From: Planctomycetota bacterium | GTDB lineage: Bacteria > Planctomycetota > Planctomycetia > Pirellulales > Lacipirellulaceae | NCBI GenBank assembly: GCA_013286045.1 | Contig: JABDGM010000003.1 | Coordinates: 1-64,000, forward strand | DNA length: 64,000 nucleotides | Direction of reading: 5' to 3' | Part shown: in pieces, positions 50,653 to 60,979 of the stretch | Layout: each line of letters begins with the position of its first letter | Numbering within the stretch: the stretch's first letter is position 1 | Program-made: the position numbers and the translations under genes | The notes under the pieces: model-generated | What the model saw: only the letters and a program-made list of their open reading frames with translations | Databases searched by the model: none | What the model was told of the DNA's origin: nothing

Positions 50653-52985
50653 ACGGATTCGAAATACGCCTGCAGCCAGTGGTTGGCTGGCCGACCGTGC
50701 TCATTGTGACGGCGGTGCTGCTTGGGCTTCTGTTGGTGCGGCCGCGGCATGTTCGATTGATCAAGCGGCAATGGGCTGCGCTCATCGCCTTGCGGCTACT
50801 GGTCATTCTCTTGATGTTTTTCGCCCTGCTGCGACCGTCATTCGTGTACACGAAAACGGAACCGGTGCCGGGATCGCTGATTCTGCTTGTCGATGGTTCG
50901 CGCAGCATGCAGGTGGCCGACTCGCTTGGCGATAAGCCGCGTTGGGATGCGATGAAGCTGCTGCTGGATGCGGCATCGAAGGACCTGGGAAAATTGGCGG
51001 CCAAATGGAATGTTACGGCCTATGAGTTTGGCGGCGAAACCAAGAAGGTCGATTTACAGGATGGGAAGCTGACGCTGGCCGCGAGTGCCGATGGCGAAGA
51101 GTCGGCAATTGGCGCAGCGATCGGCGATGCGCTCGATCGAGAGCCGAGCAAACACGTGATGGGCGTGCTGCTGTTGAGCGATGGGGCGCAGCGTGCGGCG
51201 CCGCCTCGCGATATGCCGCCGCAGGTGGCGGCGCGCCGCTTAACGGCGGAGAACATTCCGCTGTATACGTTCACGTTCGGTAAATCAGGCGGGCGCGAGC
51301 GGGCCGATCTGAGCATGAGTGACCTGGTGACGAACGAAACCATCTTCACGGAAACTCCGACGGAAGTCCGTGCTCGGCTCACTGCGTTAGGCTACGCCAA
51401 TCAGCGCGTGAAAGTGCAGCTGTTGTGGGAAACCGCAAAAGGAATGGAGGCAGTCGATACGACCCAGGTTGATACCGGGATTGAAGGCGGGGCCACGCCT
51501 GTGGTCCTGCACTACACCCCGCAGAAGCCGGGCGAATATAAGGTGACGGTCCGCGTTGAGCCGCGAGAAGGGGAACTCATCACAACAAATAATGAAGTCA
51601 GCACGTTTGTTACTGTACGTCCGGGCGGAATCAATGTGTTGTATCTAGTTGGTACGCAGCGTGTGAGCGGCGGACCGGGACAGGAACAACGGTTCGTGCG
51701 GGCATCGCTTGCGCAGTCGCCAGATATTGTCGTGGCGCGGCGGCTGGTTAATTACCAACCGATGGGGGCGGATATCACGGATTTAATTGGTCACGGAAAA
51801 GGTGGCGGACATTCGTCGACACCGGAACCCGATGTGACGATCGTTGACAATGTCGATGAACAGGGACTGAGCGAGGGAAGTTGGAAAGCGATCGCGGATC
51901 GCGTGCAGCACGGGATGGGCCTTCTCATGACGGGCGGCTACCACAGTTTTGGGCCGGGCGGTTACCGTGGCACGCCGCTCGCGGACGTGTTGCCAATCGA
52001 AATTGGGCCCGCTCAAAGGCAAGATTTTAACGAGCCGCTGCGGCAAGACGTGCAGATTGCGGGCCCGCTTCACATTCGGCCGGCAGCGCCGCTAGGCGAG
52101 CGGCATCCGGTGATGCAGTTGGAAGGTTCGGGAGCAGCCGGCCCGGGCGCAGCGAAGACAAATACCGGCAATGTATGGAACCAATTGCCGCCATTGGATG
52201 GCGCGAATCGGATCGAACGAAGCGAATTGAAACCGAACTCGCAGGTGCTCGCTGAGGCCGATGATCCGCAGAAGCACCCGCTAGTTGTCGCGGGTCAAGC
52301 TGGTGAAGGCCGGGTGTTGGCATTGGCAGGAGACTCCACGTGGCGTTGGCAGATGAGTGGATTCGGCGAGGCCCATCGGCGATTTTGGCGGCAAGTAGTG
52401 TTGTGGCTCGCAAAAAAGGACGAGCACACTGAGGGAAAAGTCTGGATCAAATTAGCGGGGCGTCGCGTGATGCGGGGCTCGCATGTGGAATTCAGTGTTG
52501 GCGCCGACAGTCCGCAAGGCGAGCCGATGCCGAACGCGCAGTTCGACATTTCTGTTCAAACGCCTGAGGGTCACAGCGAGGCGGTACGACCGGCTAAAAC
52601 CTCGGATGGCATTGCGGCCACGTTTCGCGAGACATCGAAACCGGGCGATTATCGGATTGTTGTGAAAGCAAAAGACGGTGGCACAGAATTGGGGACCGCG
52701 GAGGCTCGGTTCCTGGTGCCGAACCAGGATCTGGAACTCGATCGCCCGGCGGCAGAGCCGACGTTAATGGCTCAGTTGGCGGAAATGACGAAGCCGGCCG
52801 GCGGGGCCGCGATGGCCGCGGAGGAATTGCCGGATTTGCTAAAGCGGTTGGCGGCGAAGCCGCCGGAGTTGAAAGAAGAGGTGACGGCCAAAGTTACCTA
52901 TTGGGATACGTGGCCGTTTTTCCTGGCGTTTGTCGGATTGCTAGGCGGCGAGTGGTATTTGCGTAAGCGATGGGGAATGGTTTAG
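50649..52985 (+). CDS. VWA / glutamine-amidotransferase-like membrane protein
   Basis: TMs at both ends, 'LILLVDGSRSMQVADSLGD'; 4-bp overlap with previous CDS. Confidence 0.85.
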   Translation: MNGFEIRLQPVVGWPTVLIVTAVLLGLLLVRPRHVRLIKRQWAALIALRLLVILLMFFALLRPSFVYTKTEPVPGSLILLVDGSRSMQVADSLGDKPRWDAMKLLLDAASKDLGKLAAKWNVTAYEFGGETKKVDLQDGKLTLAASADGEESAIGAAIGDALDREPSKHVMGVLLLSDGAQRAAPPRDMPPQVAARRLTAENIPLYTFTFGKSGGRERADLSMSDLVTNETIFTETPTEVRARLTALGYANQRVKVQLLWETAKGMEAVDTTQVDTGIEGGATPVVLHYTPQKPGEYKVTVRVEPREGELITTNNEVSTFVTVRPGGINVLYLVGTQRVSGGPGQEQRFVRASLAQSPDIVVARRLVNYQPMGADITDLIGHGKGGGHSSTPEPDVTIVDNVDEQGLSEGSWKAIADRVQHGMGLLMTGGYHSFGPGGYRGTPLADVLPIEIGPAQRQDFNEPLRQDVQIAGPLHIRPAAPLGERHPVMQLEGSGAAGPGAAKTNTGNVWNQLPPLDGANRIERSELKPNSQVLAEADDPQKHPLVVAGQAGEGRVLALAGDSTWRWQMSGFGEAHRRFWRQVVLWLAKKDEHTEGKVWIKLAGRRVMRGSHVEFSVGADSPQGEPMPNAQFDISVQTPEGHSEAVRPAKTSDGIAATFRETSKPGDYRIVVKAKDGGTELGTAEARFLVPNQDLELDRPAAEPTLMAQLAEMTKPAGGAAMAAEELPDLLKRLAAKPPELKEEVTAKVTYWDTWPFFLAFVGLLGGEWYLRKRWGMV

Positions 52986-53007
52986 CCCGTCCTTCGGCCG
53001 AGATCTG

Positions 53008-53706
53008 CTAACGCTCCGATTTAGATGCGGTCCAGGTCCAATGGCGATCGGATGTCATGCGAAGTGATTCCCGATCGAATGCATAGCGTGCGACAAGATC
53101 GCTCATTTCTTTAACGGTCAGCGCCGCTTGGAGTGATTCCGTGAAAAGTCGGCGCTGATATTGGGTGGCATCTCCGGCGTACGTTGCGGCCAGCCGCCGA
53201 AGTGCGGGTTCATCGTGCGGGCGAGCGAGGTCGCGATGAAACAAGAGCCCGCCTGGCTTCGTAGTTCGCACGGCTTCTGCGATGACGGTTACGGGCTCGG
53301 GAATGTGGTGGAAGCTACTGTTGCTGATGACGACGTCAAAAGTGTCTAAATCGAACGGCAATTGCTTGGCATCTGCGAGGATCAGCGTGATGCAGTTTGC
53401 GACACCCGCCGCGGTGACGTTTTTTTCTGCGAGCATGAGCATGTTCTTGGCGGCGTCGACTGCAGTGATCCGCGCATTCTGGAAATGGCGGGCTAGTTCG
53501 ATGGCGATTTGCGCGGTGCCGGCGCCGAGGTCGAGAATTTGTAGCGGGGCGTGGGTGTTTACTGGTCGCTGAAGCGACCAGTCCGTCATGGCAGCGAGCA
53601 GGTCGGTGACGAAGATTTCGTTCACCGCCGTGTGGTCCATTGCGTCGTATTCAGCGGCGTCCTCGGCGGAGTCCATCACTTCGGGTTCGAGGATACGTTG
53701 GAGCAT
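53008..53706 (-). CDS. class I SAM-dependent methyltransferase
   Basis: 'ILDLGAGTAQIAIELARHFQNARITAVDAAKNML', 'FDVVISNSSFHHIP'. Confidence 0.88.
   Translation of the reverse strand: MLQRILEPEVMDSAEDAAEYDAMDHTAVNEIFVTDLLAAMTDWSLQRPVNTHAPLQILDLGAGTAQIAIELARHFQNARITAVDAAKNMLMLAEKNVTAAGVANCITLILADAKQLPFDLDTFDVVISNSSFHHIPEPVTVIAEAVRTTKPGGLLFHRDLARPHDEPALRRLAATYAGDATQYQRRLFTESLQAALTVKEMSDLVARYAFDRESLRMTSDRHWTWTASKSER
53561..53582. repeat. palindrome family A, copy 3, inside the methyltransferase gene
   Basis: ACTGGTCGCT-GA-AGCGACCAGT; minus-strand frame encodes DWSLQRPV. Confidence 0.9.
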
Positions 53707-53769
53707 AACGGCAATCTCATTTCGCCACAGTGAACACCGAGGCCACTGAGATGTCAGCCGCCAGGCCCA

Positions 53770-54762
53770 CTAGGGTTTGATCACAATCTTACCAGCGAGC
53801 GCTCCGGATTTTGCGACGGTGCTCTCTTCTTGCAGGCGGTGGGCTTCGGCGGCCTGATCGAGCGGCATGACTCGATCGATGCGAGGCTTGAGTTTGCCCG
53901 CGGCCAACCAGCGGTTGATGTCATCGGCTCCCGCGCGCAGTTCTTCGGGTGTGGCGTTGAATACCGCGAAGCCATAGAGGCTACACCCCTTCACGTAGAA
54001 AGTGCCGACGGGGAAAACCGGCTTGGCATCGCGGCCTGCCATCAGAATAAAGCGGCCACGCGGGGCAAGTAACGGAAAGGCGAGTTCGAAGTTTGGTTCC
54101 CGCAATGTTTCCCACCATACGTTGATGCCGTTTGGCGCGGCTTCCTTAATTCGCGCGCCAACATCTTCGGTTTTGTAGTTGATGGCGACATCGGCGCCCA
54201 AATCGTGGCAGAGTTTGACTTTTTCGTCGGTGCCGGCGGTTGTGACGACGCGGGCGCCAAGCGCCTTAGACATTTGAACGACCATCGAACCGATTCCGCC
54301 AGTGCCGCCGTTCACAAAAAGCGTTTCGCCGGACTGTAACTTTGCGTCGCGTACAAGACCGAGATGCGCCGTCAGGCTGACGAGCGCACACGCGGCTGCA
54401 GTTTCGTCACTCACGCCCGGGGGAATCAAGTAGAGCCAACTTTCGTCGACGGCGGCGAATTCGGCGAATGTGCCTTGTCGACCAAGGAGCCCTTGGTTCG
54501 ATCCCCACACGCGGTCGCCTACTTTGAATCGTTTGGCGGTGGGGCCGACTTTCTCGACGACGCCTGCAAGATCGCAACCTACCACGAACGGCAGTGGGAT
54601 GTTCATCGGGACCGTGCCGGCGCGAATGTAGGTATCTACCGGATTGAGTGCGGCGGCTTTTACGCGAACCAGCAACTGGCTTGAGGTGGGTTCCGGAGTG
54701 GGAAGCTCGCCGACGATGATATTTTCGGGAGGGCCGGTTTGTTTGATGTAGGCGGCTTTCAT
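53770..54762 (-). CDS. zinc-type alcohol dehydrogenase-like / quinone oxidoreductase
   Basis: 'MKAAYIKQTGPPENIIVGELPTPEPTSSQLLVRVKAAALNPVD', 'LFVNGGTGGIGSMVVQMSKALGARVVTTAGT'. Confidence 0.92.
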   Translation of the reverse strand: MKAAYIKQTGPPENIIVGELPTPEPTSSQLLVRVKAAALNPVDTYIRAGTVPMNIPLPFVVGCDLAGVVEKVGPTAKRFKVGDRVWGSNQGLLGRQGTFAEFAAVDESWLYLIPPGVSDETAAACALVSLTAHLGLVRDAKLQSGETLFVNGGTGGIGSMVVQMSKALGARVVTTAGTDEKVKLCHDLGADVAINYKTEDVGARIKEAAPNGINVWWETLREPNFELAFPLLAPRGRFILMAGRDAKPVFPVGTFYVKGCSLYGFAVFNATPEELRAGADDINRWLAAGKLKPRIDRVMPLDQAAEAHRLQEESTVAKSGALAGKIVIKP

Positions 54763-54857
54763 AATGGGTGGCCTGAGCGCTGCGCTGCGCGTCGCGGCTA
54801 AACTTGGTGATCGATAGGTCATTGGAGAGGGTTCGGCGAGTGACCTATAATAGCCGC

Positions 54858-56417
54858 ATGTCGCAGTCTCGAACTACCACCGGCGTTTTTCTCATCATTT
54901 TGCTGGCAGTCATTGGGTACGTTCTCATTACACTGCCGACGGGAATCATCGAGCAGTATCATCACGCGTATCAGATTAGCCCGTGGATAGCGTACGTTTA
55001 TGCCGGCATAGTTGGTTTTGGGAGTTTATTGTTAGCGTCGCTGTTGCTCGCGATCTTGCTGAACATCTGGAAGAACACGCGACAGAAATCGGCATCCCGA
55101 GCGCGGCGGAATTTGGATCCCGGCGAGATGTCGAGCAGAGAGCAAGAAAGCGAATTCAGCGACAATCTGGCCGCGGGTCGCGACTTCGCAAATGCATGGC
55201 GCGTAACGCCGGAGCTCAAAGCGGAGATTGCTGCTGCCGTCGCGGAGCTGGAAGCGAAGCGTGAGTCGCAACGGATTGAAATCGTGGCGTTCGGCACGAT
55301 TTCGAGCGGAAAGTCTTCGCTATTGAATGCGCTCGCCGGGCGCGATGTGTTCCGAACGAATGTTGTCGGGGGTACGACGACGACGCGCAGCGAAATTCCC
55401 TGGCCAGCGGGAGACAAAGTGGTACTGATTGATACGCCCGGTCTGGGTGAAGTGCGTGGCGAGTCGCGCGCGGCGGAGGCCGCGGAGGCGGCCAAGAATG
55501 CGGATCTTGTGCTGTTTGTCGTGGATGGGCCACTGAAATCGTATGAATCGGAGTTGCTGGAAGCGCTGGCCGCGATGGGCAAGCGGATTGTCGTCTGCCT
55601 TAACAAGGAAGATTGGTACGACGCGCCGCAGCGAGACGAATTGCTGAAGCAACTATCGGAGCAGATTGCGCCGGCGGTGCGTCCGGCAGACGTTGTGGCT
55701 GTCCGCAGTCGACCGACGAAGCGGCGGCGGGTGCACGTGCTTTCCGATGGATCGGAGCAGCAAGAAGAGGTGGCGGTTGAACCAGACATTGGACCGCTCG
55801 CGAAGCGGATGATGTCAATTGTGGAGCGCGACGGGCGACAACTGCTGCTCGGCAACTTGCTGTTGCAATCGCGGGGGCTAGTGGATGAGGCGAAAGAACG
55901 GGTGTTGGCGGCGTTGGATGAAAGGGCCGACGAACTCATCAGCAAGTACATGTGGGCGGCCGGGGGGGCGGCGGCAGTTAACCCATTTCCGCTGTTAGAC
56001 TTGGCGGGCGGAAGTGTGATTACGGTCAAGATGGTGCTCGACCTCGCGAATGTATATGGGCAGAAGATTGATGCGGACACGATCGTCACGTTGCTCGCTC
56101 AACTCGGAAAGAATCTGGTAGCGATGGTCGGCGCGACCGCCGCGGCGCCGGCCTTGGGGGCGGCAATCGGATCGGTGCTCAAGACAGTCCCAGGCATCGG
56201 CACGATTGCGGGCGGCGTGGTGCAAGGTTTGGTGCAAGCTGTCGTAACGCGGTGGATTGGCCGCATATTCTGCCAATACTTTCGTCGTGAGATGCAGCCT
56301 CCGCCGGGCGGTTTGGCAGAGCTCGCACGGCACGAGTGGGCCGACATTACGCGACCCGAACAACTTAAGAAACTCATCCAAATGGGCCGCGATCGCCTCA
56401 CTCAGAGGCAAGACTGA
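54858..56417 (+). CDS. membrane-anchored dynamin/Era-like GTPase with DUF697-like C-terminus
   Basis: Two N-terminal TMs; G1 'GTISSGKSSLLNAL', G3 'DTPGLGE', G4 'NKED'; C-terminal 'LLDLAGGSVITVKMVLDLANVYGQKID'. Confidence 0.85.
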   Translation: MSQSRTTTGVFLIILLAVIGYVLITLPTGIIEQYHHAYQISPWIAYVYAGIVGFGSLLLASLLLAILLNIWKNTRQKSASRARRNLDPGEMSSREQESEFSDNLAAGRDFANAWRVTPELKAEIAAAVAELEAKRESQRIEIVAFGTISSGKSSLLNALAGRDVFRTNVVGGTTTTRSEIPWPAGDKVVLIDTPGLGEVRGESRAAEAAEAAKNADLVLFVVDGPLKSYESELLEALAAMGKRIVVCLNKEDWYDAPQRDELLKQLSEQIAPAVRPADVVAVRSRPTKRRRVHVLSDGSEQQEEVAVEPDIGPLAKRMMSIVERDGRQLLLGNLLLQSRGLVDEAKERVLAALDERADELISKYMWAAGGAAAVNPFPLLDLAGGSVITVKMVLDLANVYGQKIDADTIVTLLAQLGKNLVAMVGATAAAPALGAAIGSVLKTVPGIGTIAGGVVQGLVQAVVTRWIGRIFCQYFRREMQPPPGGLAELARHEWADITRPEQLKKLIQMGRDRLTQRQD

Positions 56418-57808
56418 TGTTCACCGATGGGCAGAATGAGGATTCGCGCCAGGTGATTCCCGCGCGCAGCGCAGCATCGCCGGTGATTGGATTAGATCGC
56501 GACTATGAAGCGGCGATGAACTCGGTCCGCAGCGCGATCGCAACGTTTCGCGGTTGCAGCCCTGACGAGCGAGCGGCTCTGCAACGAGACCTCGATCAGT
56601 TGCACGCCATGGCTGAGAAGTTGGCTGCCGGCAAAGTTGAGATCGTAGTGTTTGGCGAAATCAGCACGGGAAAAAGTGCGCTGATCAACGCCCTGGTGGG
56701 CGAAGCGGTTGCAGACGTTAACGTACGCGGTGGTTGGACGAAGGATGTGTGGAACCTGAGTTGGAAGGGTGCCGGATATTGCGTGCCGGGCCTGGCCGAT
56801 TCGCAAGTAGTGCTGATCGATACGCCTGGTCTTAATGAAGTTGACGGTGCGCAGCGAGCTTTGATGGCCCACGAGGCGGCGGCACGGGCCGACTTGGTCT
56901 TGTTTGTCGTCGATTCCGATTTAAACGACGTAGAGTATTCCGCGCTCCTCGAAATCGCGGCAACTCATAAGCCGATCATTTTGGTGCTTAACAAGGCGGA
57001 CCTATACTCGCCGAACGATTTGTCGGACTTGATGTCGGTGTTCACGGGGCCAAGGCTGGCAGGAATCGTTGATTCGCAGAATGTGGTGCCGACGACCGCG
57101 GATCCGCGACAGCTCGAATACTTCGTTGAGTCTGCCGATGGAACGGCTCGGCAAGAGTGGCGAAAGCCGACGCCAGATGTTGGGGCACTTCGTGAACGCG
57201 TATTGGAAGTGCTGGCGGTCGAGGGTAAGGCATTGGTAGCCCTAAACGCGGCAATGTACGCGGCAGATAAAAGCGATCGCATGGGCGCGATGCGCGTACG
57301 GATGCGCAATGAAAAGGCCACTGCCACGATCTGGAGTTTCGCCGTGATGAAGGCGCTGGGCGTAGCGTCGAATCCGCTGGCAATTGCCGACGTGCTGGGT
57401 GGAACGGCAGTCGACGCCGTAATGGTGGTGACGTTGGGAAATGTTTACGGGATCGAAATCACGACGGCGAACGCACGCGAGCTCATTACGTCGATCCTAA
57501 AGGCTGCCGGTTGGGTAATGCTTAGCGAGGCGGCGGTCAGCTACACTTCGTCGTTTTTCAAAGCCGTTACGGGCGGCTGGGGAACGTTGCTCACCGCCCT
57601 GCCCCAAGGGGCCGCAGCCGGATATGGGTCGTATATTGTGGGACAAGCGGCAAGATACTACTTCGAACATGGCGCCAGTTGGGGCCAGCAGGGTCCGAAG
57701 CGGGTGGTGACGCAAATTCTGGAGAATACCGATAAACAATCGGTTCTGCGGCGGATCAAAGAGGAGATCAAGAACAAGATCTCGATAAATCGCTACGCGC
57801 AGAAATAG
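56417..57808 (+). CDS. second dynamin/Era-like GTPase with DUF697-like C-terminus
   Basis: G1 'GEISTGKSALINAL', G3 'DTPGLNE', G4 'NKAD'; C-terminal 'PLAIADVLGGTAVDAVMVVTLGNVYGIEIT'; ATG overlaps the previous stop (tgATGa). Confidence 0.85.
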   Translation: MFTDGQNEDSRQVIPARSAASPVIGLDRDYEAAMNSVRSAIATFRGCSPDERAALQRDLDQLHAMAEKLAAGKVEIVVFGEISTGKSALINALVGEAVADVNVRGGWTKDVWNLSWKGAGYCVPGLADSQVVLIDTPGLNEVDGAQRALMAHEAAARADLVLFVVDSDLNDVEYSALLEIAATHKPIILVLNKADLYSPNDLSDLMSVFTGPRLAGIVDSQNVVPTTADPRQLEYFVESADGTARQEWRKPTPDVGALRERVLEVLAVEGKALVALNAAMYAADKSDRMGAMRVRMRNEKATATIWSFAVMKALGVASNPLAIADVLGGTAVDAVMVVTLGNVYGIEITTANARELITSILKAAGWVMLSEAAVSYTSSFFKAVTGGWGTLLTALPQGAAAGYGSYIVGQAARYYFEHGASWGQQGPKRVVTQILENTDKQSVLRRIKEEIKNKISINRYAQK

Positions 57809-57845
57809 GAACACTGTCGTTGCTGGCCCGCCAGCACGGCGACTT

Positions 57846-58385
57846 TTATCGTCGTTGCGTTTGTGGCACGGGGTTAGGCCAGAAAGCCGCACAGGCGGCA
57901 ATAATTCCAAAACAGCCCGCCATTGCCCAAAGCATGTAGCGTAAGAAACTGATTTCACCCTTCCTCGTTTCAATTTGAGCGGCATTGGCAACCTGAAAGA
58001 CGGGAATTCCTCGTTCGGCCAAGGGACGGTAATAGCCGATCCATGACTCCCACGCTCCCAAGGGCGTTTTGATTTGCTGCTCGACAGCTTTCAGCCGCGA
58101 AGCCGGGTCGAACTTTGGTACGGCGGGTTCATTTCGCCAGATCCAGCCGCTCCAACCTAGTAATGCGAGGGCGGCGATCAGACTTGCAGCCACGATTCCC
58201 TGGCGGGGGCCCCAGGCCGCCGCTTGCTGGACATTGACGACCGGCGCTCGCTGCAAATGGCGAAGTTGGCGGAGCGTCGGAACGTCGAGCCGGGCGCCAC
58301 AGGCGCACTCAACTTGGCCACCTGCTTGGCCGACTTCGACTGGCACCAGTTTCCCGCATGTACAAGGAAGTAAGTATTCGGACAT
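57846..58385 (-). CDS. membrane protein with short N-terminal zinc-ribbon-like motif
   Basis: 'MSEYLLPCTCGKLVPVEVGQAGGQVECACGARLDVP' (CxC...CxC) and two TM segments. Confidence 0.65.
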   Translation of the reverse strand: MSEYLLPCTCGKLVPVEVGQAGGQVECACGARLDVPTLRQLRHLQRAPVVNVQQAAAWGPRQGIVAASLIAALALLGWSGWIWRNEPAVPKFDPASRLKAVEQQIKTPLGAWESWIGYYRPLAERGIPVFQVANAAQIETRKGEISFLRYMLWAMAGCFGIIAACAAFWPNPVPQTQRR

Positions 58386-59236
58386 GGTGTTGGCGAGAAT
58401 CGCTTCGTCGCAAGTCTTTATTGGACAATAGGTTGGAACGAAGCGATGTCGCCGGCCGCGCTTTTTTGCGTGGCCTCGCGCGTAATCGCAGCGATCTTCA
58501 ATGATCTGAATCGCGAGTAAAGTGGTAGAGATCGTTCGGATGCTACCATCAATAGTAATCGTAATGTTTTTTTCGCCCCTGCCTATGGACTCGATAATTG
58601 GGCCGCTTAGAATTGAAAGGCTTCACCTCCCGAGCTAGGGCAGCATTCACAGTGTCCATGGACGCGGCGCCAGGGGGAGGCCATGCGGAATGACTGCGCA
58701 TGGGGCGCGAGCGCTCTGACTAGACCATCGGTACGACCGCCGGCGGTCGAGGGAAGCGAAGGAGGGCTGGACGAATTTGGTGTATGTCCGCCGCCATCCG
58801 AATCCGCTAGCCGGACCTCGATTCGGTTGTCGCTCTATTTATTTGAAATGCAAGTAGGAGTGGCCGATTCGCGGAGCTTAAGAAATTGATTCCATGAGGA
58901 TGTATCGATCAGGTAAACATCACCGTCAGCTGGAAGAGTTTGTCTCGAAGTAATCTTTTACCAAATACCGCGACAAGCCGGACAGTGAACTAGTCGGTGT
59001 TAGAATTAGTCATTCGCTTTACTGAAATTGGATTGAGATAGAGAATTTTGCTGGAGGAGTTTTAACTGCCGACCGACGTTCGGCTCGATCACATGCGTGT
59101 GTCGCAGGGGGCTCTTACCTACCAAGGCGCCTGCCACCCGGTGATTGGAGCAATTGAAGCCGGCAGTTTTTACGAGTGTCTGTTCGCTCGTTACTAGGTT
59201 TCTCGTTGGACTATTCAACTGGTAGGAGTGTGAATT

Positions 59237-60805
59237 TTGTACGATTCTTTATTGGATCATGACCTAGAGGATGAAGTAGCGGTCGTCGCCGATGTCGCCC
59301 CGGATTTGGACGACAAGCCGTTGGATGACGAAGACGAGACAGATAGCCTGGCCGAAACCGATGACGCCGAAGCGTCGGATGCCGATGGCCAGGACGCGGA
59401 TGCCGAGGGTCTGCTAGAAGCTGGTGACAGCGAGTCGTGGTCAGACGATCCGGTTCGCATGTACCTCACTCAAATGGGTGAGATTCCGCTGCTGACGCGG
59501 AAAGAGGAAATTCACCTCGCACGCAAGATTGAAATCACCCGCGCGGCGTTTCGCCGTAAGCTGCTGTGTTGCGACTATGTGATTCGCAGCGCGGTAAAAG
59601 TATTGCACCGAGTGCATCGCGGCGAATTGCCGTTTGACCGGACGGTGCAGGTTTCTGTGACCGATCGGCTGGAAAAGGATCAAATCCTGGGCCGGCTACC
59701 GCATAATCTTGCGACACTTGATCGCCTGTTGGAACGGAATGCGGAAGACTACCGCGTTGCGACCAGCAAGTCGCATAAGCCGAACGAGCGGAAGGCCGCT
59801 TGGAAGCGATTGAGCCGCCGGCGTTGTCGTGCGGTGCTTCTGGTGGAAGAACTCGGCCTGCGGACTCAGCGGATCGAACCGATGATCGGTCAGCTCGAGC
59901 AATTCAGCGCCCGGATCGATCAGCTCGGCACGCAAATCGAACAGATGAAGCGGGACAAGAAGTCTCCTGCTGAACGTAAGCCTTTGTTGATTGAACGACG
60001 CAATATTTTGCGTGCTTTGCAGGAAACACCTTCTAGCTTGCGGAATCGCATCAAAGACCTCAAGAAGGTGTACAGCGAGTATCAGCGAGCGAAACGTGGA
60101 CTTTCGGAAGGCAACTTGCGGCTCGTGGTTTCGATCGCCAAGAAGTACCGCAACCGTGGTTTGTCGTTCCTGGATTTGATTCAGGAAGGCAATGCCGGCT
60201 TGATGCGGGCGGTCGACAAGTTCGAATATCGCCGCGGTTTCAAGTTCTGCACGTACGCTACGTGGTGGATTCGCCAGGCGATCACCCGGGCTGTGGCCGA
60301 CCAAAGCCGCACGATTCGTATTCCGGTCCACATGGTCGAAACCATGAGCCGGGTGCGAAATGTATCGCGGCAGCTGTTGCAGCGATTGGGCCGCGAGCCC
60401 TCGATTGAAGAAACGGCCCGCGCGGCCGATTGCACGATCGAAGAAGCCCGCCGCGTGTTGGCAATGAGCCGCTACCCAATCAGCCTCGATCGGCCGGTCG
60501 GCAACAGTGAAGATAGCCACTTCGGCGATTTGCTACCCGATTCGGGTGCCGAGAGCCCGGCGATCGGCGCCGCTCAGGAAATGCTGCGTGGTCAGATCTC
60601 AAAGGTGCTGAAGACGCTTAGCTACCGCGAGCGCGAGATTATCAAGCTCCGCTACGGCTTGGGCGACGGCTACAGCTACACGCTGGAAGAAGTGGGCCAC
60701 ATTTTTAAGGTCACCCGCGAGCGTATTCGCCAGATCGAAGCCAAGGCCGTTCGCAAGCTGCAGCAACCCAGCCGCAGCGGCGAATTGATTGGGTTCTTGG
60801 ACTAA
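59237..60805 (+). CDS. rpoD: primary RNA polymerase sigma factor (RpoD/SigA)
   Basis: Region 2 '[52 protein letters not shown]', region 4 '[45 protein letters not shown]'; TTG start. Confidence 0.95.
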   Translation: MYDSLLDHDLEDEVAVVADVAPDLDDKPLDDEDETDSLAETDDAEASDADGQDADAEGLLEAGDSESWSDDPVRMYLTQMGEIPLLTRKEEIHLARKIEITRAAFRRKLLCCDYVIRSAVKVLHRVHRGELPFDRTVQVSVTDRLEKDQILGRLPHNLATLDRLLERNAEDYRVATSKSHKPNERKAAWKRLSRRRCRAVLLVEELGLRTQRIEPMIGQLEQFSARIDQLGTQIEQMKRDKKSPAERKPLLIERRNILRALQETPSSLRNRIKDLKKVYSEYQRAKRGLSEGNLRLVVSIAKKYRNRGLSFLDLIQEGNAGLMRAVDKFEYRRGFKFCTYATWWIRQAITRAVADQSRTIRIPVHMVETMSRVRNVSRQLLQRLGREPSIEETARAADCTIEEARRVLAMSRYPISLDRPVGNSEDSHFGDLLPDSGAESPAIGAAQEMLRGQISKVLKTLSYREREIIKLRYGLGDGYSYTLEEVGHIFKVTRERIRQIEAKAVRKLQQPSRSGELIGFLD

Positions 60806-60835
60806 CAAATCAAGGCAACTCGTTTGCCTTCTACC

Positions 60836-60875
60836 AGAGACCGGGGCGTTCCCGCACGCCCCGGTCTCTTTTTGT
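60836..60875 (+). terminator. rpoD intrinsic terminator (copy 1)
   Basis: Perfect 14-bp stem AGAGACCGGGGCGT-tcccgc-ACGCCCCGGTCTCT then TTTTT. Confidence 0.93.
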
Positions 60876-60918
60876 TGCGCCGGCGTATCGTCGCGAATTA
60901 ACTGGCGATCCGCTTGCT

Positions 60919-60960
60919 ATACCTAGCGCCACTAGGTATATTGCCTAGATCAGTTAGGTA
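60919..60960. promoter_or_regulatory. two-site operator candidate upstream of padR-like gene
   Basis: ATACCTAG-cgcca-CTAGGTAT (60919-60939) and TGCCTAG-atcag-TTAGGTA (60942-60960); centres 22 bp apart. Confidence 0.7.
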
Positions 60961-60979
60961 TTAACCCGGGGCTTTGGCC

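Noticed and set aside
43661-52985. DUF4159/MoxR/DUF58/BatA/VWA cluster as a novel system
   Set aside because: The gene set is a recurrent planctomycete-type cluster; only the repeat elements in its spacers are reported as unusual.
54998-56089. 363-aa antisense Ser-rich ORF opposite the first GTPase
   Set aside because: Ser-rich low-complexity shadow ORF; sense GTPase motifs are unambiguous.
58386-59236. Possible structured RNA (for example 6S or SRP RNA) upstream of rpoD, and ORF 58683-58889
   Set aside because: I could not identify diagnostic conserved motifs for a known RNA, and the ORF has no family-like features. Infernal/Rfam scanning would decide.
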